A DNA stretch of 64,000 nt from Lactarius indigo. Taxonomy: Eukaryota > Basidiomycota > Agaricomycetes > Russulales > Russulaceae. Of the stretch, positions 1 through 12,500 are shown in pieces (within the stretch, counting starts at the first letter, position 1; each line of letters starts with the position of its first letter). Under the pieces are notes generated by a model. That model made no database searches, was not told where the DNA came from, and saw only the letters and a program-made list of their open reading frames with translations. Made by a program: the position numbers and the translations under genes. The stretch covers positions 124,001 through 188,000 of the forward strand of contig JAFKAC010000058.1 in NCBI GenBank assembly GCA_025766275.1, given 5' to 3'.

Positions 1-600
1 TAATACACCTGCGAGTGCTTGGCCTTGAACAAGCCGGCGCGGACTACTTTTTATTTAGTAACGTCAATGAAGAAAAAGAGGAAATGAATGTGGTGGGGGT
101 GGAGAGAAGACTCACCACAAGTGAGCCAGCTGTCCAGCGCTGAGCGCTCTACCCAGGTCGCGGACACGTGCCGTAATTCTGGCGGTATCTGTGTGTGTGT
201 GCTGGCAGGTGTGACGGTCATCCAGCCCACCACCTGGGAATATCCAGAGGAGCATGAAGAGTGAGAGCTTGCGCAGCGATCACGTCGAGTCTAAGGAGGG
301 CCAAGATGGTCGTAGTCGGACAGGGTAGTTGCAGTCGCGTCGAATACTGCAAGTTGTATCGTTTGCGATGCAGGTTTCCAGTAACGAGGGGAAGGGCGTG
401 CACAGTTCGCACAGAGAGCGAGACACGTGAGCAGGCGAAGCGGAGAGGGAGGAAAGGGACGCACGGCTGCTCTGCTCCAGAAAAGACGTCGCAGAACGCT
501 CCCAAAAAGACTTCCTTGAGGGTGTGATCTCCCACTCCTCAAGTCACTTCTTGACAGCAACGCGGGAAACCTGCAATGCAACCCATCGCCTGACTCTTGA
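1..600 (-). pseudogene. Decayed minus-strand partner of DUF6535 unit A (copy 1)
   Basis: First of five related minus-strand sequences in the window, running off the left edge. Read on the minus strand from about 535 it gives a stretch beginning MGDHTLKEVFLGAFCDVFSG, which matches MEDHAFREAFLRASCEVFSK at 53,490 (copy 3). Further along it shows a TWVERSALDSWL-like segment followed by a good splice donor near 114 (reverse complement GTGAGT). The same donor position is kept in copies 2 and 4. No single frame is open along the whole copy. The function is unknown, and I recognise no domain. It lies head-to-head with the plus-strand DUF6535 unit A. It is either a real but poorly resolved multi-exon gene or a decayed duplicate; the shifting frames favour decay. 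Confidence 0.5.
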
Positions 601-953
601 ACTTTCTCGGAACCTCTCTGTATGACCTGCTGGAAAATAGAAGGATAGAGCCAGGTACACAGAATTGTTAATGGAGACGAGGAGCGTTCAATTGGTCCGA
701 TACTGTATGATCGGATTGAGAGGAAGGCAGCCAGCGGTAAGTGTTACATCACTGATTCGGTTCGAGTTCAGCGCTAATCGATATTTCGTCCAATTAAAAC
801 GCACGATACTGGATTTTATTTGACAACCCCCCTCCAGTCTTTACCAGCATGTTGAATCCCTTTGTTACCATGAAGTTCAGAGACTCAAAAGTACACAATA
901 TAAGAAATGAAGCCTATTTCGCAACAACAATTTGTAAGGATCTGGCGCTTGCA
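601..953 (+). promoter_or_regulatory. Spacer/promoter region of DUF6535 unit A, left part
   Basis: Non-coding stretch homologous to the spacers in front of units B and D. A shared block, GAGTTCAGCGCTAATCG near 765-780, recurs near 20,636 and 55,786 with few changes. The segment 911-953 aligns with 55,960-56,010 and 20,780-20,805. The alignment stops at 953 and resumes at 18,087, so this spacer was cut by element E1. Confidence 0.5.
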
Positions 954-968
954 CATCAGCAAATAAAA
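954..968 (+). repeat. E1 left terminal inverted repeat
   Basis: CATCAGCAAATAAAA; it is the exact reverse complement of 18,072-18,086. Confidence 0.8.
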
Positions 969-969
969 T

Positions 970-1350
970 TTAAATTTTTATGTGCTTACCAAAATCGAAA
1001 GAGCTTACGGAGATTATAATCGGATTTGGACTTATCTTGAAATAACAATTGCTCGTATTGGGCCGTGATTCCGAATGGATTATTATATGCGGCATATAAG
1101 TGCTTATGTTTCTCATGGTCACACGCAGCCCAGCTGTAAGTGCTTGTAATTCTCGTGAAAGTCTCATGGCCGGCTTGTAAGTACATACAATTTTTGGACA
1201 ACTCTCACGGTTGAATGACATGTGCATACAATTCCTGGCTAACTCTCTGACTGAGTTGTAAGCGAATATAATTTCCGGGTGAATCTCATAGCCGAGTGAT
1301 ATGTGCATACAATTTATGTATGTCCTCATGACTGAGTCGTAAGCACTTGT
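970..1350. repeat. E1 left subterminal repeat array
   Basis: About six degenerate copies, roughly 55-65 bp apart, of a motif like GTAAGYRCATAYAATT (for example near 1136, 1179, 1222, 1258, 1300 and 1338). The array lies between the left terminus and the 3' end of the transposase gene. Such clusters are the usual transposase-binding sites of CACTA-type elements. A 168-codon open frame across this stretch is regarded as a by-product of the repeat. Confidence 0.6.
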
Positions 1351-1505
1351 GAGCACATATGACTCTGATGGGCTCGTAGGGCTTGCTAATAATATACATT
1401 GCCTTGAATATGTCCAAAATATATCTGTGCTTGCTGCGAACCTGCTAACACATCCCCACTGCAGGATGTTGTTCACGCAATTTTATAGGATCCAATATAT
1501 ATATA

Positions 1506-4500
1506 TTATAATGCTCCGAGGCCAGCTGCAGTGACAATATCTATATCGTTCAATGGTCTGAGAGTCTGCGCCAGCTCGTTGCTATCCTCTTCATTGCCTA
1601 CACCCTCATCCTCACCTCCACTGCCCAAGTCGGAGTCACTGTCCTGGAGCTCCGACAACTCGACAAGAGAATCTGATATCTCTTCCGGCGGCGGATGTTC
1701 ATCCATGAGTAAGATCTTGCTGCTCTGACGGGTCCCCAGATGGCCAACTCCGCCACCACGATACCGCATAAATAGATCATGATCTGAAAACCTAGGATAA
1801 TGCTAGGAAGTGATACCGATAAACATTCAGTACTTACATCGCAACATAATATTGCTTGTACTCGCCATCCGGATGACAAGTCCGAAGGGCCATAGATGGC
1901 CCACTCATTAACTCCTTCGTACGGCCAGAAACGAAGTCTGGTATCAGATGTACCATCTGTATGACTTCTCTGGGATCTAAAAAGCCAAAGGCTGGCCCCA
2001 GTACGTCAGTGTCAGGCATAAAGCCAACTGAGTGCATCTGTCGTGCACGCCATCCACTATGCCCTTCAGCAGAGTCCAAACCAAACCATCGGACAAATAG
2101 GATGTCCATCCGTCTGGCATCTGTGAGGCCCCCTTGAATCTTTAGCCGGACCATGACATGATATATCCCGATGATTCGAGCGTGCCAGTATGGAAAGGCT
2201 TGATGTCCTTCCTCGTGTGACAGAACGATTACATCTGCATGGGTACAGGGGTTCGCAGACTCATCCATTCTGTGCGCGTCGTATGTTGTGGACATGAACC
2301 GGGTGATTTTGTGCTCGTAAATTCGATTCTGATCAATGACAATTCAGTCACGATCCGAATCTGTGAACTCATGCTCATCACCGGTGTATGGCTGCCCTTC
2401 AATGCGTGCCAAGAGGTGATCATGGAGGCGACACCTGAAGTCCTAGTTGAATGAATGAATTAGTTTTACATGACGCTTGAGAAAGCGCCTAGACTCACAT
2501 GAAGTGCACGATCTTCCTGGTTGTCGGAGAGCCACTGGGTGAGGTTTTTGCTCAACGCTTTAGACTTGGGCATCCAATAGTGTTCTTTTGGGTCACTCAT
2601 TGGGGTGTCCTCATCTTCACGGTGTGAGCACAGGTGGCTTGCTTCTTCATGAGGCCTATTCTCTACTATTGAGGTAGATGGACTCCGCCCTTGATTCAAT
2701 TCCTCAAGCATGGTGGCATAGAATCGTGTGCGTCTCTCCTTATTAGCAACTTGAGAGACGAAGTTTCAATTCTTGTTTGACGCTCTGTACCACTGCTTGG
2801 AAAGATGATGGGCAAGCTCACTCTACAAATATCAGCTGCAGCACATGTTTGGACATCAAAGTGCTTACCGTCTGAGTGTTGTACGAATCCGTTGTACCAT
2901 ATCTCCAGATTGCAGCCGGATAGTCGGGTATGCAGTGAAGTTTGATGGTGGCCATATTGAATGTCTTGTGTTTGGCGGCGGCGCTTGCCCCTTTCCCAGT
3001 CCCGTCGCCGTGCCTTGATCGGGCATTGGCTTCTCATGGTAGCTCTTTTGTAGCGTACCGAGGGCAGGTCACACCTGCAAAGTGTCTCAGTGCTTGGCAA
3101 AGACCAGTACCAACCTTCTCGAGCATTTCCAAGGTTGTGTCAGTGTGCAGGCGGAGTTTGGCATAGGCATGCCAGGTAGCAAGTGTGAACAAGAGATCTG
3201 CAATGCTCCTGTTGTCCTCGTCGTGCGGGAAGAGTCCCTCAAATGCTGGTATTGAGCACTTGTCATCAATGAGTCTCAGTTCTTATCGACGTCTTATTGT
3301 GCACTCACCTGTAGAATATCCTCGTAGTCTCGGGCAGCCAATTTGCTCAGCCCTGAGACACTGCCAGGGAGCTTGCGGATCGTGTCTCTGCCGAATGTCG
3401 GCGTACTGTGAAGTCTTCAATAAAATGAGGCACTAGTACTCGGGATTCCATGGCACTGTGTGAGATACTTACCGTGCATCCAAGTCTGCCACGCGATCTG
3501 CCCCTTGGGGGGATGCATATAGCATCCGGATCAGGTGTGTGAGCACCGACTTCCAGACACCAATTTTGAATTCGTGGAGGAGATCCACGACAAAAATCTT
3601 GTGGTAGTCTTGACCTAGCACATAAAGCTTAGTTGAGAATGCATTCTGGTTAACACATTAGCTGGTTTTAACCTGACAGAGAGGGGACTTGCCCGAGTGG
3701 GAACCATAGAGTGATCTCCAAGAATTTGTTGGACTTGCTTGCTCCAGATTGGTAAACCCTTCTCAAAAATCAATTTGCGTGCCTTCTCAATCTTTTGGAT
3801 TCTTTGGCTGTCGTCGGTGTGAAGCCTCTGGCGTAGCCTTGCATCAGTGGGTGAACCTACGCCAGATATTTCCTTCTTTTTGATCAGACATCGGGGGCAA
3901 GGTGATCGCCCAAGATTCTTAATAGTCGCCAGTAGAACTCTTAGGTCCCATGAGTATCGCGATGTAAAGAATAATAGAGACTTACTTTTCAGGATAGTCG
4001 GCTGAGTATGTGATAATGCGGATAAAAAATACTCGCTCGATGCCATCGGTACATCGAATGGCAAGACCTTTCGTACACCCATCAACAAACTCTTGATCCA
4101 TAAGGTGGTTCCACACGGCATGCATGAGTTCACGCTTGCAGTGGACCTCGATATCTGGTGAGGGTGCTTGACCTGTCTTCTCTTGGTACCGGCTCGCGAA
4201 GTCTTCACCAAGCTGTATCGAGATTTATTAAGTGATTCTGTCATTTAACTAGGGAGAAACTTACCGAAGGAACGTATGCTAGATGATGTACCGCATGACA
4301 TGAGGGTCTCACCCTCTCTAGTTTCGACTGGTTCGCAAACATGAGGTATACTGGCCATACTGAGGCCGTTCCAAAACTTGTAAGTTGGGCCGAGTCCGAC
4401 GCCAACATGATACCGAGTGCCACATGCTCCCTTCTATCGCCTTCCGGCCGAGGGAGGTCGTCGATGTCTTTTTGCGCCTGGATCATTGCGTCCGATGTGT

Positions 4501-5731
4501 AGGCCTCACTATATATACGCTCGTTCTTGTCTGGATTGTCGGGGTCAGGGATCCAGTGCATCGTATATGGCGTGAAGTGAAATGATTCCACTGTCTTGGA
4601 TGTGCACACGGATCTAATTATGTCGGTGATATGGCGGTGGAACAGACTGCGGGATGGTAACACGGGGGCATCATCTTCAGATTGGAATATCTTCCCTTCT
4701 ACAGGGAGGCGAATGTCGACAGTACTCTCATGCCACCCGTCTTGAGAGTGGAAGGGGTTCGCCTCTTCGTTAAGATACTTATCCAGGCGTTTGCTTTCCC
4801 TCTGGGCACTGAAACCCTCCAATTCGAGCTGGCTGAACCTAGAGTCAGCGATCGCCTCGGCCACCATATCTGCATGTTTCTCGGACTTGGTGTCAGATCC
4901 AGAGAAGTATGCAGCCATGAAAACCGCTGTGCTGTAGTTGTGGAACGGGGCGAAAGGTTCAAGAGTGGCACGTGAAACTTCATGTATTGCTTCAGGATTG
5001 ACGAGGGGGGGCGGTGCATCTAGGATTGGGAAATCACATATCAGATCTAATCTATCTTCACCTCTCGGGTGCCATCTCGGATTATGTGTATATCGCCTGA
5101 ATACTCCGAGTTTGTTGGCTTGAGTCTGGAAGGGGTGCGGTTGAGAATCTGGGGGTGGTGTCACGACCAACGCCGGTGAAGTCATGCGATCGTCGCGCTC
5201 AGGGGGGGTGGGTGCACGGGGGGGTACATGTGAGAGGGACATATCCCCGTGAGGAACATAATCCAGGAGACGACGGGGAATCCGGACGATGCGACCTGAA
5301 CGCGCTGAACGCGTAGGCGGGGGAGTCGGTGATCTGTATGGGTCAGCCTCTTCAATCTACCCCAAATTAGTTGTTCGCCGTATGTGACAGCATAGTTGAT
5401 AACATACGTCGTAAGCGACGTTACCATCTGATCCTCTATCGTCCTTGTCATCCGTACGATGTCTGACGTTCTCAATGTTGTCTTCATGTGGGGATCCGAA
5501 ACAAGCCCGCTTCGGATTGAGTCTTGTGCCCTCTTGCGAAGGCCCTGGGATTGCTGTCAATCCTGGGTCCGGCGAGTACCTTCTTGGCCTCTTCCTCTTG
5601 TAGGACAGGGCATGTTTGGTCATCGATTTGCTTGAGTTGAACGCTCGACCACAGTGTGGGCAGGTGTGCTTCATATCTAGGCGTTTGAGTCTTTGATCGC
5701 GGTTTACGACTAAAGAGAACTGCCTATACAT
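1506..5731 (-). pseudogene. Plavaka-type transposase (E1), probably inactive
   Basis: Multi-exon gene encoding the DNA-cutting transposase of E1. The N-terminus has a C2H2-like finger (CPHCGRAF...KH, with no clear fourth ligand). After a short intron (about 5357-5408) follow a proline-rich linker and a long exon with the family hallmarks ANKLGVFRRYTHNP and LASDSAQLTSFGTASVWPVY, whose Asp is a likely catalytic residue. Then come the DLLHEFKIGVWK motif (about 3570), FNMATIKLHCIPDYP (about 2940) and the C-terminal YWHARIIGIYH, MDILFVRWFG, GFLDPREVIQMVHLIP and MRYRGGGVGH motifs, ending in an acidic tail. At least eight GT-AG introns are needed. Two defects are visible: an in-frame TGA at 2766-2768 within an otherwise good exon, and Lys where, from memory, relatives have Glu in HEFE. 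It diverges from ORF2, with about 100 bp between starts. Confidence 0.85.
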
Positions 5732-5833
5732 TATCTATGGCACAGCTCTCTGTATGATCCACCACGCTCGACCACCTGTCAACAGTGATCAGCGACTATA
5801 CACCACCTATTTAAACCCTTGTCCAAACCAACA

Positions 5834-6411
5834 ATGCTGTTCATGGCTTCTTCGCAAAATCGTCTCGAGGTCGAACTTGACACGGGGGCAGCCTTGTGGG
5901 GTGTGCCCATGATAGCCCTCATGCTGGTACCTCCGAACATAGACAAAGTCGTAAGTGACGCCGCGAGCACCATAGATTCCAACATACTTACCCTGATACG
6001 TCGTAGGTCTTCAGAACCCCGCTCAACCCTGATGGAGGCAGAGTGGCAGTTACTTCGTCTCGTTCGTCATCCAGGGCCATCCTCGCACGCGATGGTGATC
6101 GCACAAGCAACTCTAAAAAATCGCCAGCCAGGCGTGGAGTCGATGCGTTCATTGGCACGAAACGCTCGCGTGAGGCTAGCCAGGACACAACGGATGGTCC
6201 AGTGAAGCGTGCAAGACAGCCATCGGCGGGACCGTCCTCCATCAAACTCAAGGGCAAGCCAAAATACGTACCTGAAAACGAAGTACTGTTAGTCCTTCCT
6301 CCAATGCCCAAGAGTCTGTACAACAAGCTCACCTTTGACAACCTGGACAGTTCCCTGATGGAGCCCGAGAGCTCCGAAAGCGAACGTGAAAGGCGCTTGA
6401 AAAATCTGTGA
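5834..6411 (+). CDS. E1 ORF2: small basic, probably nuclear protein
   Basis: Two exons, 5834-5950 and 6007-6411, joined across a 56-bp GTAAGT...GTCGTAG intron, give a 173-residue protein. An alternative start at 5843 would make it three residues shorter. The middle is rich in Arg, Lys and Ser (RSREASQDTTDGPVKRARQ looks like a nuclear localisation signal). The C-terminus holds a hydrophobic VLLVLPPMPKSLYNKLTF segment and an acidic, charged end. I recognise no family. It shares a short divergent promoter with the transposase gene and could be the accessory protein that many CACTA-like elements carry, but that is inference from position. The splice junction keeps the frame without stops, which supports a real gene. 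Confidence 0.55.
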
Positions 6412-6469
6412 TTAAGGCTTATCTACGTTACATTTATGACAATGTAGATTTTGTAAAAAAACAAATAAT

Positions 6470-7783
6470 CTAAGAGGACGCCGACGTGCGTGGTGCTGAA
6501 AACTTAGTCGTCAATTGTTGAACTATGTCTGGAAGGATGTTAAGTTGATAAGACTTTCTGTGCAAGGCGCGCTACTCACCGCAGTGTGTTGCGTTCGGCG
6601 TATAGACCTCATTTCTGAGGGCAACCCATCTCTGCCTAAGTTTCTCAGTGTCCCACTTATTCCACTGTTTGTCGATGAGGTCGTCCCATTGGATCTCTTC
6701 TTCTGCGCGAATGTTCAACAATGCTATCCTGGATGGGTAATTAGCTCATGGCAATGAGAGTTGGTTGTATACGTACTTATGGACTAGGATACGTGAATCG
6801 ATCTCGCGCCAGCAAGGGACTCTCCCGTGAAGCTTCACTGTTGGGGAGAGTGAGTCGTTCCTGATAATATGGAGGGTCAGAGTTAGCCAGGCATTCGGAA
6901 CGTACATACCACTTGTTGCTGCATTGTTTTGCAGTCCGTTTGTTGTCCATCCGTCTTGATACTTCCTTCCAGAACTTGGGATTCGTTTTGGGCCTCTGTC
7001 CGCTCTCCTCCATGTCTTGCATGATCACACTGAGACACGACACCTCGTCTGGGGACCACTTTCCTGTGTGACTGTTAGCATTCAGTTCTTCAGTAATTCA
7101 CACTGTACGTGCCTTCATGTCGGGTAGCACGGTGTTTGAGGTGTTTGTGGTATCGGTGACAGCATTCGTCAGCGGGGCGTTCCAGTAGATTGCCAATTCT
7201 CTTCCATGCGAGACCTTGCTCAACGAAACTGGAGTAACTATGAGCAGAAACCCGTTTCCGTGTGCACGGATACTTACTCTGTCAACCTCACGTCTTCAAG
7301 TTCAGTCCACCTCCTGGGCTTTCGGAAAGGGTGGTGAATCTGCTGAACGTGATCATATACCGATCGGACACGTCTCAATGGTACCGAGCACGCTGGGCAA
7401 GGTGTCAGAGAATCCAGAAATGCGCATGGAGATGAGAGCGACTTACTGACATGAGCCCAAAATCCTTCCTGTCTTGTCTCGCTCAGAATGAGATCGACTA
7501 TGTCATCCTGGCTCATGCTCCAGGTCTACGAAGTGTTAGCATGGACCATCGGGATGATTATAACACAGGTTCACCTCTTGATATTGACGGATGGCATCCT
7601 CGATGCGGTCGTTTTCCGCCTGCGTGAAGACACCCTCACGATACAGCACACCTGTTCTTTGTATCAGCGAGGCTGGTTGCGAAGGCGTCTGTACTCACCA
7701 CGTTGCCCGAATTCCTCTCCCGACCACCACTTTGTCGCAAGCACATCTGCGTGCTCTTGTGTCAACGGGCAGGAGACGGCCAT
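6470..7783 (-). CDS. Myb/SANT-repeat DNA-binding protein, Reb1/TTF1-like (E1 cargo)
   Basis: Reconstructed on the minus strand from an ATG at 7781-7783 (MAVSCPLTQEHADVLATKWW) through about seven exons to a stop at 6470-6472. Domains in order: REGVFTQAENDRIEDAIRQY, a helical Myb-like segment; a possible finger with CPAC ... H...HH near 7390; RRWTELEDVRL ... WKRIGNLLERPADECCHRY, a Myb repeat; KWSPDEVSCL ... WKEVSRRMDNKRTAKQCSNKW, a second repeat; and VHKIALLNIRAEEEIQWDD ... NKWDTEKLRQRW, a third. This layout resembles the Reb1/TTF1 group of Myb proteins, which bind specific sites and act in transcription termination and fork arrest. That resemblance is from memory of the family and is not proof of function. 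All introns have canonical ends and the frame stays open, so this is the best-preserved gene of E1. It diverges from the Spt5-like gene across a long inverted repeat. Confidence 0.68.
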
Positions 7784-7867
7784 CTGTAGGAACACGCTGG
7801 TCAGATAGGACTGGTCCCTTTTCGTATGGTTTGACGCGACTTAGCTCGTTTACACGTGTGTTTCACA

Positions 7868-8183
7868 AGGGAAGGTGCGTATGTATGGTGACAGAGGAAG
7901 GGAGACGGAGGAAAGGGTGCTCGGGAGTGCCCAAACATGGTAATATAGTGCACTACTCCGGGTGCGTCCCAAAGCCTGCACATGCTGGCTGAATTGAACC
8001 ACGGGCCGCGGGCCATCCATGGTAGATCTGCCACAGGCTCACCGGCATATGCCAAGGTCGCCACAGCACGTGCAGGCTTTGGGACGCACCCAGAGTAGCG
8101 CACTATATTACCATGTTCGGGCACTCCCGAGCACCCTTTCCTCCATCTCCCTTCCTCCGTCACCATACATACGCACCTTCCCT
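7868..8183. repeat. Long inverted repeat (120-bp arms, 76-bp loop)
   Basis: Arms 7868-7987 and 8064-8183 are about 90% or more complementary (for example GGAGGAAAGGGTGCTCGGGA is matched exactly by its reverse complement). The repeat sits between the divergent starts of the Myb-type gene (7783) and the Spt5-like gene (8413). It could be a foldback/MITE insertion or a structured bidirectional control region. No convincing target duplication was found at its edges. Confidence 0.8.
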
Positions 8184-9588
8184 CTATCTCCCTTCCACAC
8201 ACTCACTCTATGACGTCCTTAGATACTTAGAGTAACATAGATAAATAGATGAAATCAATGGAGCGTGGGTGATCATGAATACGTCTAGAATAATGCAGAC
8301 CACACGCATTGTGGATAAAATCCACGAGGCATGAGCGTGTTGTGGAGCATGGCGGTTAGTATTTTATAGCTGTGAGCGCGACTACTGCATCTACAACACC
8401 ACCATCGCAACTATGTCTCAATTCACGGTGTGTACTCATGAATCTTGACAAACCGTCCGAACATTCACTCAATCATTTAGGTACACGACTTTTTTGATCT
8501 CAAGGCCACTGTAGATAACGAGGAAGAGGAGGAGTTCGAAGACGACGAACTTGGTGAGTCAGTAGGATTGGTCCCCGTCGTATGTTAATCGTACGTAGAT
8601 CTATTTTTCAACGACGATGTCGAAGAAGCTACGTCGGACTGGGGTTCGAGGCTCAACTCTCCTGCGCCAACGGATTTCACCGAACAAACTTTGGAGATGT
8701 GAGCTGATATCGCCCGGAGGTCCACCCGCGCAGCAGCAAACTATGACGAGGGTGTCCCAAGACATTATCTCGTACCCCGGGAGCACGATCCTCATTTGTG
8801 GTCAGTTCTAGTGATGGGAAAGTTCAGTTCTGAACTTCGGTTCAAACCCGAACCTAGCTGAACTGAACCATGGTTCGGGGTTCGGCTATTTGGCCTGAAC
8901 CAGACCGATGGTCCGGTTCAGGGTTCAGCAACATCCTGAGATTTAGAGAACGCGTTTGAACGCGTTTAAACTCGAACTCAATTAATTTCAAGAACTCAAT
9001 TACTCAGCCCATTCCAAAATTTTGCAAGTCTGAAACCAATCTGAAACTGTACGGTGACAGTCTGCAATGGTGGGACAGGCCCTTTTTGTGCGGCACAGTG
9101 GCGTAGTTACGGCGTGTGACTGATTGTGACTTCCAGGTGCTTGCTGCGTGCGCTGTGTAACTTCGTCGCCTCTCCTTTCCAACCCTCCTATCGCTCTCTC
9201 ATCGCTCCCTCATCACCACCACCATGTTCTTCAATTGTTGCAGGAAGATGTCTACAACGTTTTTTTGTCAATTTGTGTCAGCGCGCTGAGGCTTCAACCT
9301 CCTTGTACTGATTCTTGGGACTCCCCCCCCTCCGGGCTCTTCGCTACCAATACCCCCCTCAGCATCAGGTCCATATCGCTCTTTGTGAGTTGCCGGTTAC
9401 AGCCTCTATTCACTGTATATGTAACTAAGCTAAATTAGCATGTCCAAAGAGTACTGATCCGGAATCGGATAGTTCCCGGGTTACTCTCTGGTCTCGGCGA
9501 CTCTGGCCAAAAAAAACACATAAAGTCGAGGTATGTCCACGTCCTTTCAACAACTCGTTCCCCACTGAGCTAGTTACAGAGCCACACT

Positions 9589-12500
9589 ATGTCACCTCCA
9601 TCTTCTACCACGCCCACCCGTCCAAATGATGCGAACAAATCATCAGGCAATATCTCTGGTAGTTGTGCGCCGGTCACAATGGTTGCCGATGTACGCCGGA
9701 CTGGTCGTATTCCTCGCCCGTCGCAGCATGCTCTCGACATGGCTGAGGCCACCTCCACTAGTATGCATCCAGGTGTGAAACGCAAGGCCCCGGTTGACCC
9801 CAAAGCCAATCGCCGTGTCACGCGTAAGGTAATTGATGTGGATGACGATACCGCTAATCCCAGTGACGATGGTGCTACCATGGAGCCTGAAGACGACTGC
9901 TACCATGGGGCCTGAGGACGGCGCTACCACAGAGCCTGAGGACGGCGCTACCACGGAGCCTGCCTCAGACGACTACAAGTCCATCAAGGCCGTGGCTGAC
10001 ACCGCCAATCAGGTATGTTCTCTACTCTTTTTTTCGAATGGTGTTCTCACTTACTCCTCAGGTTATACCCCTCATACCCCGAGAAAAGCGCTCAGGCCGA
10101 TGTACGCCTCATCTTCTGCCGTGACAAAGAACGCAAGCATCCAGATACTGGGAAAAATTCAGGATGGCCACTGGTGTAAGATCTGTTTGTAAGTACTTTC
10201 ATTCTGTCTGGCCTTTTTTAACTTCACTAACTGGACTTGCATAAAGGGATAAGACGCCCATCAATCAATCGTCTTGCTTTTTGACCGGAAGCATAACCAC
10301 GCTGCGGATGCACATCGCTAGGTAAAAAAGCCCTTTTATTTAGTTAACTCTTTTGATCTTTTCCTAGACATCACGCCGAGCTGTACCGCCAGCGCTGCAA
10401 GGCGTTTGGTATCGAGCCTCATCCCCTGCGCACGTTTCCGTACTCCATCTGATTTGAGTATGAGTGTGTAAGTCCACGTTCTCTTATTTGCTCGCGCTCA
10501 ATGCTGATCCACTTTGTGTCAGTCAAACAGATCTTGAGGGTGTTGTTACCCGCGAACCTAGGCTCCCCATTTTCACAAATGGGGGGCTTCTCGACCACAT
10601 CATCAAGCTTGTCGTTTGTGAAGATGAGGTGAGTGGGGCCTTTGTTATTGTGTGCGAGTTGTTCTAATATCTTTCCTCACTGTCAGGCATTCCTTTTGAT
10701 CGAACGTGGGTCCTTTCGCCGACTCCTCAAGTTCTGCCGGCCAGGGCTTTCAGAGAAGGACATTCCACACCGCCACACGCTTTGCACGGAAGTACTTCGA
10801 CGCACACAAGTTGCAGAGGGGAAGGTCCGTGAGAATATGAAGAAAATCCCCTCAAAAATATCCTTCACATTCGACGCGTGGACCTCTGCACCAGGTGACC
10901 CATACCTTTCAGTTACAGCACATTACATAGACTCCCCTGCCGATAACCCGAATGCGTGGGTGTTGATGTCTGAACAGCTAAGCTTCCAGGAGATTCAGGG
11001 AAGACACACCGGTAATAATATGGGAGACATCTTGGCCCGCGTTTTAGAGCGGTATGAACTGCGTGGAAAGGTTTGTCTTTACCCTCTCATTTATTTATGC
11101 CCCGTGAACTCACGCCCCGCTCCACAGGTCGGCTGGTTTACTAGTGATGGTGCGGCTGTGAATTGCACCACGCTCCGTGTGCTCCAGAACAGGCTGAACA
11201 GCCCTTCAACGGAAACTGGGTGGACCGCCCGAGAACACGACATGCTGTAAGTGTTCACACATCTGAGACTTTCCGACGCTGATGTATGACTTAGGTGCAT
11301 GGAGCACTCCTTACATCTTGCGGCAAAGCATTTCATCCAATCGATTGCACCGCGTTTCAGCAAGAAGGTCCATGCCTCAAGCAATGATACAGAAGACGAT
11401 GACCCTCCCTCAGACAAAGACGACAAAGATGACCCTGCCTCAGATAATGAGGGTGAAGATGAAGACATCAACGCAGGTGATTCGCTTGGAAAAGCGATTG
11501 CCCTAGTAAAGCAGGTATACTTTTCCGAGCCTCCTATTGTCGCATCTCCTATACTAATGTACATGCTACAGATTCGTAAATCCCCACAGGCAAGGGCGTT
11601 TTTTCGTGCAATGTGCAACCAAGTAGGGATTACCCCACTTGAGCTGCTCCTATGGGTTCGCACTCGATGGGGATCGCTCTTCAAATTTGTCGAACGTTTT
11701 ATCCAACTCAAGACGGTGCATCAATACATTTATCAGGATTAAGTACTGACTTTATTTTGTAACAGGCAATTAGTCAATTTATTCTCCTTGCAGACACAAG
11801 TGACGACGTGCCAGACCTCCCCAACCTCCGCTGCTATGCAGACTTCCACTTGACTCGGAGGGATTGGGAGTGCCTCAGGGATATCAGGGACGCGCTCAGG
11901 GTAAGGTTTCTTTGTTTTCATTTGGTCTATATCTTGCTCAACTTGGCTAGGAGCCATCAAACGTCCAGCAGACGTTCTCGAGTGACCACTGCGCCAACTG
12001 TCTGGCGCATCATACCAGGCTTTGAGTTGCTCATCGAGCGCTGGGAAAAGATGGCTACCAATCTTGAACATCCCAGACTGACGGACGCGCTCAACAAAGG
12101 TCTCAAGAGCCTTCACAAGTGGTATGGCCGTGCCAGTAGCACATCTCATGCTTATTTCATATGTCTTGGTACGTTCACACTCTCCGCCATTTGACATGTA
12201 CTAACTTTGGGTTTACTAGTCCTTGATCCTAATCTTAAGGACCTATATTTCCAGGGCCAGTGGGATAACGAGCGGTACGCTGCTGGTATGACGCAGCTGG
12301 AAGAAGCAGGTAAGTAATTCTATTGTGAGATGGTTCTGTGTGTACTATGTATTGACGACTACTTGAGTTTGATAGGTATTATATCACACCCTCACAATCA
12401 ACTGCAACAACTGGTGCGTTAGGTATGTCTCTTCTGTCGCTAACCTGTATCCTATGCTAACACATACAGACTTGGATGAACCTTCCGCACCAGAATCGTC

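Noticed and set aside
970..1476. 168-codon minus-strand open frame at the left end of E1
   Set aside because: It covers the subterminal repeat array and the terminus; its composition follows the repeats and there is no motif.
8695..8745. Short intron (GTGAGC ... GCGCAG) that might remove the first TGA of the Spt5-like gene
   Set aside because: It is only about 35 bp, and splicing it leads straight into another stop; reading through gives the expected ARRSTRAAANYDE segment, so a nonsense mutation is preferred.
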